From: Clostridiales bacterium
GTDB lineage: Bacteria; Bacillota; Peptococcia; DRI-13; UBA5745
DNA: 34,279 nt
Assembly: GCA_009777025.1 (NCBI GenBank)
Contig: WRMS01000005.1
Location: 1 to 34,279 of the forward strand
Direction: 5' to 3'
Shown here: positions 24,913 through 33,058 of the stretch, one piece after another
Position numbering within the stretch: the stretch's first letter is position 1
How the letters are laid out: every line of letters begins with the position of its first letter
Position numbers and translations under genes: made by a program
Notes under the pieces: model-generated
Seen by the model: only the letters and a program-made list of their open reading frames with translations
The model's database searches: none
Told to the model about the DNA's origin: nothing

Positions 24913-26025
24913 CTAATGGGCAGATAGATTTTCGACATAATCACAGATGTCCTTCGTGGCGGTAGGACAAGCGATGAGACGAATGGCTTCTTTCATATTG
25001 GTAAGGCGCTGGGGATTGGAGAACAGGTAGAAGATCGATTCGGCGACAGAGAATGTCTTGCTTACCTTTACCGCAGCGCCGTTGTTGACAAGAAACTCCA
25101 CATTTCGCTCCTCATGTCCCGGAATGGGGTTGACCAGGATCATGGGGAGGCTTTTTGCCAGAGCTTCCGTAACGGTCAGCCCGCCCGCCTTCGTGACAAG
25201 GCAGTCCGCCGCGTCCATAAAGGTATTCACATTATCCACAAATCGATGGATATGCACATTCCCTACATTTTGAAAATCGGCCAGTTTTTGGTACAAAAGC
25301 TCATTTGTACCGCATATACAGACAATCTGCATAGCGAAGCCGAGATCCAGGATCTGCCGGACAAGAAAAGCCATATTGCCGTAGCCCATGCTGCCGCTCA
25401 TCATGAGAAGCGTCAACTTATCGGGGTCGAGACCGAGCGCTTCCCGCGCTTCCGCTTGGCTTTGGTTGTGCAGGTACTTTGGCTGGACGGGGATTCCGAG
25501 GGGCAGAAGCTTTTGTTCGGCTATGCCTTTCTTGATGGCCGCATAGCTTAACAAGCGGCTGGCAATGATGATATTTTCAATGTGGACGAGTTCTTCCCAA
25601 AAGGGTTGAATGCAGTAGTCGGTCACAATGCCGATGACCGGGATATCCAGTTTTTTTCGCTTTTTTAAATCGTTCAGCACAATGGCGGGGAAGGGATGCG
25701 TGCAGAGGATGACGTCCGGCATATAACCGGCAAAATAGCGTTGATACTTATTCTTTCCGTATATGTTTCGCGCGATAGCGGAGGCGACTTTGCGCAAGGC
25801 GGCGTGATTCTCAAAGGAGGCGTAGGTATAGCGGTAATTCCTGGGCAGACGCGATGTATAGAACAGGTATCCATGATCGACGATTTCAAACAATAGCGGG
25901 CTGGCATATTTCAGTAAATCCTCTACAACAACTTCGTTTCCCCTGGACGTAAGTTCGTCCTCCAGGGCTTTCGCCGTGGCGTAGTGGCCGTAACCGGCTG
26001 TAACGCTGATAATCAGAACTCGCAT
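24913..26025 (-). CDS. MGDG synthase/UgtP-type glycosyltransferase (370 aa)
   Basis: The N-terminal half matches the MGDG synthase domain (LIISVTAGYGHYATAKALEDEL, then HPFPAIVLNDLKK and VIGIVTDYCIQPFW). The C-terminal half matches the GT28-type nucleotide-sugar domain (MMSGSMGYGNM, VDNVNTFMDAADCLVTKAGGLTVTEALAKSLPMILVNPIPGHEERNVEFL). Such enzymes move glucose or galactose from a UDP-sugar to diacylglycerol at the inner membrane face, making glycolipids for the membrane or as lipoteichoic acid anchors. AAGGAG lies seven bases before the ATG. It is the last gene of the minus-strand cluster, 33 bases after pdp, and may be cotranscribed with nucleoside salvage. The exact sugar and acceptor cannot be read from the sequence. 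Confidence 0.88.
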   Translation of the reverse strand: MRVLIISVTAGYGHYATAKALEDELTSRGNEVVVEDLLKYASPLLFEIVDHGYLFYTSRLPRNYRYTYASFENHAALRKVASAIARNIYGKNKYQRYFAGYMPDVILCTHPFPAIVLNDLKKRKKLDIPVIGIVTDYCIQPFWEELVHIENIIIASRLLSYAAIKKGIAEQKLLPLGIPVQPKYLHNQSQAEAREALGLDPDKLTLLMMSGSMGYGNMAFLVRQILDLGFAMQIVCICGTNELLYQKLADFQNVGNVHIHRFVDNVNTFMDAADCLVTKAGGLTVTEALAKSLPMILVNPIPGHEERNVEFLVNNGAAVKVSKTFSVAESIFYLFSNPQRLTNMKEAIRLIACPTATKDICDYVENLSAH

Positions 26026-26058
26026 ACCTGTTCTCCTTCCGCTAGAACAAAGATTCGC

Positions 26059-27387
26059 TCAATCGTAAGTGGCGCTGCTTTCGGCAGTGACGCGCGCGTG
26101 AATCAGTTTCGGCATAGCCGGTATCTTTTCATCGATCTCAAAGGCGCCGGCGGTAAGCCGCGTCGCTTCCCGGCCTTTATCTTCGGCGTCAGTATACAGT
26201 TCCGCCAGGACTTCTCCCGCATCCACCCAGTCGCCGATTTTCTTCTTCAGTAGCAATCCGGCCCGGTGATCCACCCCGTCTTCTTTCCGTAAGCGGCCCG
26301 CGCCTAACAAGAGGGAAGCGTTTCCCACAGCCAGGGCGTCGACGGCCTCGACAAAACCGGATTTCGCGGCGGTAACGGGCAGAACAAGGGGCGCTTTCGG
26401 GAAAAGGCCCGGATCGTCCAGATAGCGAACGTCGCCGCCTTGGGCAGCCGTCATAAGCTTGAAGCGTTCGAAGGCGCTGCCGTCTTGCAGCGCTTTCTCC
26501 GCCAGGATGCGGCAATCGGCGAGTTCATCGGCTTTTTCTGCTAACAGCAGCATATTGGCTGCCAATTCCAGGCATACTTTCTGTAAGTCCGCGGGCCCGC
26601 GGCCATGTAGCGTTTCGATTGCTTCGATGACTTCGAGGGAATTTCCAATCGCGAAACCGAGAGGCTCGTCCATATCGGTGACTAGCGCGATGGTTCTGCG
26701 CCCGGCGTTTTCGCCGATGGATACCATGACCCTGGCCAGGCGTATCGAGCGATCAAGCGAATCCATAAAGGCGCCCCGCCCGGTTTTCACATCCAGCAGG
26801 ATCGCGTCCGCGCCGGAGGCAATCTTTTTACTCATGACCGAGGAAGCGATCAACGGGATGCTGTCGATGGCGCCCGTTACATCGCGAAGGGCGTAGAGTT
26901 TCTTGTCTGCCGCGGCGATGTTTTCCGATTGGCCGATGACGGAGATGCCGGTTTCGCTGACGATACGGAGAAAGGTATCCCGGGAGAGTTCCGTACGGAA
27001 GCCGGGGATGGATTCCAGCTTATCTACCGTACCGCCGGTATGGCCAAGGCCCCTGCCGGACATTTTCGCAACCGGTACGCCGCAGGCTGCCACAATCGGG
27101 CCTGTGATCAAGGTAGTTTTATCGCCGACGCCGCCAGTGCTGTGCTTATCGACTTTGACGCCGGGGATGGAGGAAAGGTCTATCCTTTCGCCGGATTTTG
27201 TCATGGCGTCGGTGAGCGCGAACATTTCCTTTCTGGTCATACCGCTGAAGTAAATCGTCATCAGCCAGGCGGAAAGCTGATAGTCCGGAATGCTTCCGTC
27301 TGTACAACCTTGGATCACCCAGTCGATCTGTTCCCGGCTGAGTTCTTTGCCATCTCTTTTTTCGATGATGATTTCATGCATCCTCAT
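26059..27387 (-). CDS. pdp: Pyrimidine-nucleoside phosphorylase (442 aa)
   Basis: The family signature SGRGLGHTGGTVDKLESIPGF is complete near residue 110, together with KVDKHSTGGVGDKTTL for phosphate binding and SSVMSKKIASGADAILLDVKTGRGAFM. The enzyme splits uridine, thymidine or deoxyuridine with phosphate to the free base and (deoxy)ribose-1-phosphate. The C-terminal domain (GLLLKKKIGDWVDAGEVLAELY) is intact and the length is normal. The ATG overlaps the cdd stop (ATGA) with GGGAGAGG upstream. Together with cdd and deoC it forms a deoxynucleoside catabolic operon; deoB is not in the window. The deoA/pdp distinction rests on Gram-positive context only. Confidence 0.93.
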   Translation of the reverse strand: MRMHEIIIEKRDGKELSREQIDWVIQGCTDGSIPDYQLSAWLMTIYFSGMTRKEMFALTDAMTKSGERIDLSSIPGVKVDKHSTGGVGDKTTLITGPIVAACGVPVAKMSGRGLGHTGGTVDKLESIPGFRTELSRDTFLRIVSETGISVIGQSENIAAADKKLYALRDVTGAIDSIPLIASSVMSKKIASGADAILLDVKTGRGAFMDSLDRSIRLARVMVSIGENAGRRTIALVTDMDEPLGFAIGNSLEVIEAIETLHGRGPADLQKVCLELAANMLLLAEKADELADCRILAEKALQDGSAFERFKLMTAAQGGDVRYLDDPGLFPKAPLVLPVTAAKSGFVEAVDALAVGNASLLLGAGRLRKEDGVDHRAGLLLKKKIGDWVDAGEVLAELYTDAEDKGREATRLTAGAFEIDEKIPAMPKLIHARVTAESSATYD

Positions 27388-27818
27388 GGTTTTGCCTCTC
27401 CCTCTCGAAACCCGAAAGCTTCGGGCAGCAATTCCTTCAAGCTGTGTACCCGGTAATCCTCAGGGCTTATTGCCGCGACGATCACGAACTCCTCTCCGCA
27501 GAACTCCGCCATGACCTGCCTGCAGACGCCGCAGGGGTAAACATAGTCGATTTCGTCTTCTTTGCATTCCCGCATGCCGCCAACCACGGCGATAGCGGAG
27601 AAATGGCGCTTGCCTTCGGACAGCGCTTTGAAGAAAGCAGTCCGTTCGGCGCAATTGGTAGGGCTAAAGGCGGCGTTTTCTATGTTGCAGCCACGATAGA
27701 CGCTGCCGTCAGGCGTGAGCAGCGCGGCGCCAACCAGAAAGCCGGAATAGGGGGCGTAAGCCATTTTTCTGGCTTCCCAAGCCTGCCGGATCAAGTTGGC
27801 ATAAGTCTTCTGATCCAT
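27384..27818 (-). CDS. cdd: Cytidine deaminase (144 aa)
   Basis: The zinc site is complete: CNIENAAFSPTNCAERTAFFKA carries the catalytic CAE motif and PCGVCRQV supplies the other two cysteines. It converts cytidine and deoxycytidine to uridine and deoxyuridine, which feed the phosphorylase encoded next. The frame is open further upstream, but only as a shadow of deoC; the ATG at 27818 gives the normal length for the small tetrameric class. The deoC stop lies two bases before this ATG and the gene's own stop overlaps pdp, so the three are tightly coupled. Confidence 0.94.
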   Translation of the reverse strand: MDQKTYANLIRQAWEARKMAYAPYSGFLVGAALLTPDGSVYRGCNIENAAFSPTNCAERTAFFKALSEGKRHFSAIAVVGGMRECKEDEIDYVYPCGVCRQVMAEFCGEEFVIVAAISPEDYRVHSLKELLPEAFGFREGEAKP

Positions 27819-27820
27819 AC

Positions 27821-28492
27821 TCAACCGGCATTCCCGTATAGCGCCGTGACTGCGGCGCTGGCGCCCACCCGGTCGCAGCCTGCCAGGATAAAGGCGACCA
27901 GGTCTTCTTTGGTGCGGATACCGCCGGCAGCTTTGATCTTTACTGCGGGACCGATATGCTTCCTGAACAAAGCGACGTCCTCCAGCGTCGCTCCCGCCGA
28001 GCCGAAACCTGTGGAGGTTTTGATATAGTCCGCGCCGCCTTCGGTGACACAGCCGCACAAGGAGATCTTCTCTTCTTCTGTCAGATAACAGGTCTCCACG
28101 ATCACTTTCAGAATATGGCTGCCGCAGAGTTCTTTCATCTTGCGGATCTCGCCGGTCACCGCACTGTAATTCTTATTCTTCACATGGGTCAGGTTCACGA
28201 CCATGTCGATTTCCGTCGCCCCTTCCACCAGGGCCTGTCGCGCCTCCTCCAGTTTCGCCCCGGTAGCGCTGTAGCCAAGAGGGAAGCCGACGACGGTACA
28301 GATGACCGGTTTATCGCCGAACGCTTCCTTCACAGCGGCTACGTATGCCGGCGGGATGCATACGGAAGCCGCGCCGTAGCGGACGGCTTCCTCACACAGC
28401 TTCCGGATCGACAGCCAATCGGCGTCCGCTTTCAACAGGGTATGGTCAACATGAGCCATGATTTCCTGCTTTGTCAGTTCGTTATTTTCCAA
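27821..28492 (-). CDS. deoC: Deoxyribose-phosphate aldolase (223 aa)
   Basis: The catalytic lysines are present in HILKVIVETCYL and DYIKTSTGFGSAGAT, with HVDHTLLKADAD near the N-terminus and KAAGGIRTKEDL near the C-terminus. It splits 2-deoxyribose-5-phosphate to glyceraldehyde-3-phosphate and acetaldehyde, the last step of deoxynucleoside breakdown. TTG at 28492 is chosen because GGAGG lies about eight bases upstream and the resulting length is typical; the frame runs on for 40 codons without family similarity. It is first in deoC-cdd-pdp. A tandem 19-base repeat lies just upstream of its ribosome binding site. Confidence 0.94.
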   Translation of the reverse strand: MENNELTKQEIMAHVDHTLLKADADWLSIRKLCEEAVRYGAASVCIPPAYVAAVKEAFGDKPVICTVVGFPLGYSATGAKLEEARQALVEGATEIDMVVNLTHVKNKNYSAVTGEIRKMKELCGSHILKVIVETCYLTEEEKISLCGCVTEGGADYIKTSTGFGSAGATLEDVALFRKHIGPAVKIKAAGGIRTKEDLVAFILAGCDRVGASAAVTALYGNAG

Positions 28493-28513
28493 GGGTATTC
28501 CTCCGTTTACTAA

Positions 28514-28551
28514 GATATGCGGAATTACCGGGGATATGCGGAATTGCCGGG
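28514..28551. repeat. Tandem 19-base repeat in the deoC leader, candidate operator
   Basis: GATATGCGGAATTACCGGG (28514-28532) is followed directly by GATATGCGGAATTGCCGGG (28533-28551), one mismatch in 19. It lies between deoC's ribosome binding site and the divergent promoter region, where a nucleoside-responsive repressor could bind. Confidence 0.6.
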
Positions 28552-28552
28552 A

Positions 28553-28606
28553 TTGACAATACCGTGGTATGATGCTAACGTAAACTCCGGGTTCAGATGT
28601 ATTATA
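28553..28606. promoter_or_regulatory. Divergent promoter region of deoC and ogt
   Basis: On the plus strand, TTGACA at 28553-28558 is a perfect -35 box; the best 17-base-spaced -10 is only TAACGT. An alternative is TTGCCG (28544-28549), 18 bases, TATGAT (28568-28573). On the minus strand, a perfect TATAAT lies at 28606-28601, and a weaker TTTACG, 17 bases, TATTGT pair lies nearer deoC. A small dyad ATACC-GT-GGTAT (28559-28570) overlaps these elements. Confidence 0.45.
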
Positions 28607-28639
28607 CAACATCCAGCCGGGAAACGGGAGGGAATTGTT

Positions 28640-29152
28640 ATGAACAAAGTCGCAGCCGGGAAAGAAAAGGCAGTTGTTTATCTGGACACGCCAATCGGCA
28701 GAATCGGCGTTGCGGAAGACGGCAGCGGGATTTCGGATGTGTTCTTCGTCCAGCCGGACGACGGCGACGGGAAGAAAAGCACAACGCCGCCCGGCGGAGA
28801 GGTACGGGAAACGCCTTTGCTGAAGGAAGCCACGGCGCAGCTCAGGGAATACTTCGAGGGCAAGCGGAAGGTTTTTGATTTGCCCTTATCTTTTGATGGT
28901 ACAAGCTTTCAGAGGGACGACTGGAATGCGCTGCTGACGATACCCTATGGAGAGACGCGCAGCTACAAGCAAATCGCGGAGCAGATCGGAAGGCCGAAAG
29001 CTTACCGGGCCGTCGGTTTGGCGAACAATCGAAATCCTATCAGTATCCTTATCCCCTGCCATCGGGTGATCGGGCATAACGGCGCCCTTGTGGGCTATGG
29101 CGGCGGGCTGTCGCACAAAGAATATCTGCTAAATCTGGAAAAGGGAGAATGA
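28640..29152 (+). CDS. ogt: Methylated-DNA--protein-cysteine methyltransferase (170 aa)
   Basis: The active-site region ISILIPCHRVIGHNGALVGYGGG is complete, with the acceptor Cys in PCHRV, preceded by IPYGETRSYKQIAEQIGRPKAYRAVGLANNRNP. The protein removes methyl groups from O6-methylguanine by suicide transfer to this Cys. The N-terminal 90 residues are the variable domain, with no Ada regulatory module, so this is the Ogt/MGMT class. GGGAGGG precedes the ATG at 28640; the longer upstream frame lacks family similarity. It is divergent from deoC and followed after 46 bases by the desulfhydrase-like gene. Confidence 0.93.
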   Translation: MNKVAAGKEKAVVYLDTPIGRIGVAEDGSGISDVFFVQPDDGDGKKSTTPPGGEVRETPLLKEATAQLREYFEGKRKVFDLPLSFDGTSFQRDDWNALLTIPYGETRSYKQIAEQIGRPKAYRAVGLANNRNPISILIPCHRVIGHNGALVGYGGGLSHKEYLLNLEKGE

Positions 29153-29198
29153 CCGCATTCGTTCAAGGAGCGGCTTTCGTCCCGGGAAGGAACGAGCC

Positions 29199-30251
29199 AT
29201 GACCGATCAACATTTTTCGCAACTATTTGCCCCCCATGCGCGGGAGACGCTTATTTTTACGCCGACGCCTCTGCACCGGGCAGACAACCTGTCCGCAGAC
29301 CTGGGGATCGAACTCTGGCTGAAAAGGGACGACTTAACCGGACCCGGCGTATTTGGCGGAAATAAAATGCGGAAGCTGGAGTTTCTGATAGGGGAAGCGA
29401 AGGCGGAGAAAAAGGACATAGTGATCACCTACGGCGCGAGCCAATCCAACCACGCCATGCAGACCGCTGCCGCCTGCGCCCGCTGCGGGCTGAAATGCAT
29501 TTTGTATCTCGTAGCGCTGGTACCGCCGAATCCGATGGCGCCTCGCGGCAATATCCTCCTCGACATCCTTTTCGGCGCGGAAATCCACCTGATCAGCCTG
29601 GAACCCGGCGAAACAGAGGAGGACGGCTACCAGAAGTGTTATGCGCAAGCCGAGGCGCAGATACGAAGACTGGAAGCGGAAGGGCATTCCTGCCTGAACA
29701 TACCCGTTGGCGGGGCCAGCACCGTGGGCAGCATGGGCTATGCCGCCGGCTATCTGGAAATGCGGGAGCAATTGGCGCAAATGTCGCACCCGCCCTTTGA
29801 CGCGATGTATCTGGCCACCGGCAGTTCCGGAACCCTGGCAGGAATTCTGGCGGGTCGCGCTATCGCCGGCGGGGAAGAGTCGCTGCAGGCGGTCTGCGCC
29901 GGCACGAAAGGCGGGATCTATGAGAGCGCCGCGGCGGAGCTGGCCAACGAAGTCCTGCTCCGACTGGGGCAGCATGCACGGGTGGGAGAAAAGGACTTCA
30001 CTGTCCACCGCGAATATGTGGGGCCCGGTTATGAAGTCCCTTACCCGGCCTAGACTGCCGCGCTGAAGCTGCTGGCGCGAAGAGAAGGCGTCACCCTGGA
30101 TCCGGTGTATTCGGCGAAAGCCTTTGCCGGGCTGCTGGATCATGTGAAGACGGGCAAAATCGAAGCCGGGCAGAGGGTGCTTTTCTGGTGCACCGGCGGC
30201 GCGGCGTCACTCTTTGCCGAACGGGCGATCGTCGGCGACTTCTCCGATTGA
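29199..30251 (+). pseudogene. D-cysteine desulfhydrase/ACC deaminase-like gene with in-frame TAG
   Basis: This is a fold-type II PLP enzyme of the D-cysteine desulfhydrase/ACC deaminase family. GVFGGNKMRKLEFLIGEA holds the PLP lysine, YGASQSNHAMQTAAA is the substrate loop, and NIPVGGASTVGSMGYAAGYLEM is typical. The first frame stops at TAG 30051-30053 after 284 residues (REYVGPGYEVPYPA). The same frame continues for 65 codons that are clearly the missing C-terminus (ALKLLARREGVTLDPVYSAKAFAGLLDHV, VLFWCTGG, SLFAERAIVGDFSD) to TGA at 30251. Either a nonsense mutation has truncated the protein, the TAG is read through, or it is a sequencing error. TAG serves as an ordinary stop in several neighbours. 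AAGGA precedes the ATG at 29199. The 3' end overlaps the convergent EamA gene by 45 bases. Confidence 0.85.
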
Positions 30252-31163
30252 GCTTGAGGCGCGGTGCAACTCTGAGATCAGGATCGCGGCAAAGACGAGG
30301 GCGAAACCGGCGAGTAGCCGGGGCGTAAGGGCTTCGTGATAAAGCAAAACAGAGAAAACGACGCCAAACACGGATTCCAGGCTCATGATAAGGGAAGCAG
30401 CGGAGGGATGGGTGTATTTCTGGCCGTAGTTTTGAAAAAACATGGCGGCAGCCGTACAGAAAACAGCCAGGTATAGCAGGTTGACGACGTCGGCCGCTGC
30501 GACGCCCGCAGGCATGCTTTCCCCAAACAAGGCGGATAGGCCAAAGAAAAGAGCGCAATAAGCGAATTGCAGGATCGTCAGCAGCAGCGGATCTTTGCCG
30601 GGGCTGAAAAGGGCCAATAACACCATATGCGCGGCGTAGAAAAAGCTACAGACCAACGTAAGCGCGTCGCCGAAGCCGATTGATAAGGCGCTTTCCACAA
30701 GGGTGCTTTCCGTAAGGGCACTTTCCGCCGGAATCAGGGAAATCAGCCCAATACCGGCAAGACAGACGAAGGCGGCAATCCCGTTCCTGGCTGTGGGCCT
30801 GTGTTTTCCCGCTGCCCAATACAGGAAGGGGACAAGGATCACATACGCTCCGGTCAGGAAGGCATTTTTCCCCGGGCTGGTGTAGCGAAGGCCCACGGTT
30901 TGGAAGTTATACGCCAAATACAGGCAAAAGCCGATGAGCGCCGCTTTTTTCAAATAGTCGACATTGATCCGTTTCAGCCGCCGGAAGAACAGCAGAGACA
31001 GGATCGCGCAGGCAATGGAAAAACGGAACATGAGCAGCAGGTTAGTGGGAAAGACGCTTACCGCGTTTTTCATCATGACAAACGAACTGCCCCAGATCAG
31101 GGCAGCGGAGAATAAGGCCAGCTTCGGCAGGAAAGCGCCGGGATGTTTGCTTTCCTCCTTCAT
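30207..31163 (-). CDS. EamA/DMT-family transporter (318 aa)
   Basis: About ten hydrophobic segments in two related halves fit the drug/metabolite transporter family. The first half opens with LALFSAALIWGSSFVMMKNAV, a typical EamA start, and the second has AMFFQNYGQKYTHPSAASLIMSLESVFGVVFSVLLYHEALTPRLLAGFALVFAAI, the usual EamA end. The substrate is unknown; relatives export amino acids or metabolites. The loop between the halves contains a three-fold repeat ESALTESTLVESAL. The ATG at 31163 has no ribosome binding site of its own and overlaps the stop of the upstream 88-codon gene (TAATG), so translation probably depends on re-initiation. Confidence 0.9.
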   Translation of the reverse strand: MKEESKHPGAFLPKLALFSAALIWGSSFVMMKNAVSVFPTNLLLMFRFSIACAILSLLFFRRLKRINVDYLKKAALIGFCLYLAYNFQTVGLRYTSPGKNAFLTGAYVILVPFLYWAAGKHRPTARNGIAAFVCLAGIGLISLIPAESALTESTLVESALSIGFGDALTLVCSFFYAAHMVLLALFSPGKDPLLLTILQFAYCALFFGLSALFGESMPAGVAAADVVNLLYLAVFCTAAAMFFQNYGQKYTHPSAASLIMSLESVFGVVFSVLLYHEALTPRLLAGFALVFAAILISELHRASSSIGEVADDRPFGKE

Positions 31164-31429
31164 TAATATATATCCCAGGGGGCGCCCCTCGACGGACGCT
31201 TTGCCTGCTTTCCGGCGGGCAGGTCAGCCAATTCCATGATGGACCGGTCAAAGTCGAGGATCTGCTGTAAACTCAGAAACACCGCGTCGTCGTCCTGGTG
31301 TTCCTCGCCGCACTGAAATATCCACAGGTTGTCCAGGCTATGGCAGACATAAAGAATCACCGCGCCTCCATAAAACACATCCTCGCAGGCAAACACAGCC
31401 AAGCCTTCTGGATCGCTGAAGAATGTCAT
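31163..31429 (-). CDS. Small conserved protein of unknown function (88 aa)
   Basis: This compact protein has a pattern I recognise from widespread hypothetical proteins: AVFACEDVFYGGAVILYVCHS, then WIFQCGEEHQDDDAVFLSLQQILDFDRSI, and a C-terminal LPAGKQAKRPSRGAPW. The function is unknown; some relatives are annotated as DUF2185/immunity-like, which I cannot confirm. GAGGAGG lies seven bases before the ATG. It is the first gene of a two-gene unit with the EamA transporter, joined by a one-base TAATG overlap. Confidence 0.7.
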   Translation of the reverse strand: MTFFSDPEGLAVFACEDVFYGGAVILYVCHSLDNLWIFQCGEEHQDDDAVFLSLQQILDFDRSIMELADLPAGKQAKRPSRGAPWDIY

Positions 31430-31458
31430 CGCATATCCTCCTCAAAATCGTCAAATGG

Positions 31459-31529
31459 CGCGTCCTTTTCAACACGCCCACTGTATCATATAAGAATTAC
31501 AATATCAACACAGCCAACGAAAGGACGCG
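31459..31529. repeat. Inverted repeat in the divergent EamA/MFS promoter region
   Basis: CGCGTCCTTT (31459-31468) and AAAGGACGCG (31520-31529) are perfect 10-base inverted repeats separated by 51 bases, flanking a minus-strand TATGAT (31490-31485). They may be paired operator sites of one regulator acting on both transporter units. Confidence 0.4.
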
Positions 31530-31549
31530 TCAGAAAAGTAAAACATGTA

Positions 31550-31578
31550 TTGCATCTGCGGCTTTCCCTTGCTAAGAT
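31550..31578 (+). promoter_or_regulatory. Promoter of the MFS transporter gene
   Basis: TTGCAT (31550-31555), exactly 17 bases, TAAGAT (31573-31578). Transcription would start near 31585, about 50 bases before the gene. Confidence 0.55.
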
Positions 31579-31637
31579 AGAGATATAACTGTATAGCTGC
31601 CTTTCAACAAAAGGCCCCCCGAGAAACGGAGGATCAT

Positions 31638-32927
31638 TTGGAAACAAACAGAGATGCGTCCAAGGGAGTAGCAACCCATGCGGATGGACAATTGCTCAAC
31701 CGATATTTTCTGTCCATTTTGATCATGGCCTTTTTCTTTGATATGTGTATACGTTTTTTTTCCTCCACAATTGCACTACATGTGGATATGCTGGGGGGAA
31801 CCGCGACCCTTGGCGGTCTGATGCTGACGTCCTATACTTTGACGGCGGCTATTTTTCGTGTGGTGGGCGGAAAGATGTCCGACTCCTACGGCAGAAGAAT
31901 GACCATACTGATTGGCGTCGCGGGTTTGGCTGTCACATCCGCGCTCTTTGCCTTCACGACCAATGTATATATCATGCTTTTCCTTCGGGCGCTACAAGGT
32001 TTGTTCTTTGCTCTTGGCGCTTCGGGATTTGCTGTTGCCGTAACGGACGTCATTCCCAAAAACCGGATGACGGAAGGGCTGGGCTATTTCGGCCTTGCCA
32101 ACTCATTGGCGACGGCAGTCGGCCCCATGATTGCCCTTTATATCATGGATCTTTTCGGATTCAACCCCGTAACCTATCTGGCGGCGATCCTTTGTGCGAT
32201 ATCGTGGCTGATTACCCACTTAGTCTGTAATTATGAACGCGATCCCCGCTACAGCCGGTCAGCCGTCGACGAGCAGGAAGCCGGCCAACCCGATGACCTT
32301 CCGGAATCCAGTAACCCGGCTGATTCCCGCAAAGATGACAAGGCGGAGGGCTTCCTGTGGCGGATCTTTGAGAAAAAGGCTGTCCCTTCCGGCATTACGG
32401 GTTTTTTCGCGGTTCTGGCCAATAGCTCGACCATGAGCTTTATCGCTTTATACGCTAAGCATTTAGGCTATGGAAACGCAGGCGTGTACTTCATGCTCCA
32501 ATCCGCAGGTACGATTGCGTCGCGCCTTCTTGCCGGAAAGGTCGCGGACAAACGTGGGCCGCTGTTTACCATCATACCTGGCGTTGTCTTAGGCGTCTTG
32601 GGTTATGGTAGCCTCGTGATTGCGGAGTACGACATGCCTTTCTTTTTCAACCTTTCCGGACCCTTAATCGGCCTGGCAATGGGTCTTCTCTTCCCGGTAA
32701 TGAGTGCTATGTCCGTTCGGGGCGTATCGGCGCAACGGCGCGGCGCCGCCCTTGCTACCTTTCATACGCCTATAGAAGTCGGCGTAGCGACAGGTTCCCT
32801 GCTCTGGGGGGCGCTGATCGACCATGTCAGCTTTGCTGCGGTTTTTATCGGCGCTACCCTCAGCTTAGGTATCGTTGCCGCCACCTCGGTTTACTTCTTT
32901 AACAACAAACGGCTTAGCTCCCTCTAG
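31638..32927 (+). CDS. Major facilitator superfamily transporter (429 aa)
   Basis: Twelve hydrophobic segments are visible in two blocks of six, separated by a charged central loop (about residues 195-240, RDPRYSRSAVDEQEAGQPDDLPESSNPADSRKDDKAE). The MFS signature between segments 2 and 3 is present as GGKMSDSYGRRMTILIGV and repeats in the second half as AGKVADKRGPLFTIIPGV. It resembles drug/metabolite efflux MFS proteins; the substrate is unknown. The start is TTG at 31638 with GGAGG about six bases before it. It stands alone with its own promoter. Confidence 0.92.
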   Translation: METNRDASKGVATHADGQLLNRYFLSILIMAFFFDMCIRFFSSTIALHVDMLGGTATLGGLMLTSYTLTAAIFRVVGGKMSDSYGRRMTILIGVAGLAVTSALFAFTTNVYIMLFLRALQGLFFALGASGFAVAVTDVIPKNRMTEGLGYFGLANSLATAVGPMIALYIMDLFGFNPVTYLAAILCAISWLITHLVCNYERDPRYSRSAVDEQEAGQPDDLPESSNPADSRKDDKAEGFLWRIFEKKAVPSGITGFFAVLANSSTMSFIALYAKHLGYGNAGVYFMLQSAGTIASRLLAGKVADKRGPLFTIIPGVVLGVLGYGSLVIAEYDMPFFFNLSGPLIGLAMGLLFPVMSAMSVRGVSAQRRGAALATFHTPIEVGVATGSLLWGALIDHVSFAAVFIGATLSLGIVAATSVYFFNNKRLSSL

Positions 32928-32939
32928 GGATATCGATGC

Positions 32940-32961
32940 GCCTCCGCCAATTTCAGGAGGC
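32940..32961 (+). terminator. Weak hairpin after the MFS gene
   Basis: GCCTCC (32940-32945) pairs with GGAGGC (32956-32961) around a 10-base loop, followed by AATTTATAT instead of a clean T-run. It is a possible but weak terminator 12 bases after the MFS stop. Confidence 0.35.
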
Positions 32962-33058
32962 AATTTATATAGAATCCGATCCAACATAATTTTATCAACA
33001 AGACTTCGTTTAAAATCTAGATCGATAACGCGAAGTTTGCCGCTTCGCCATCTGCGAA

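Noticed and set aside
30051-30053. Pyrrolysine encoded by TAG.
   Set aside because: Several genes in the window end in TAG as a normal stop (the 438-992 gene, hdrB, the AsrA-like subunit, the SdhB/TfrB-like protein, the MFS gene), the enzyme family does not use pyrrolysine, and no pyl genes are visible.
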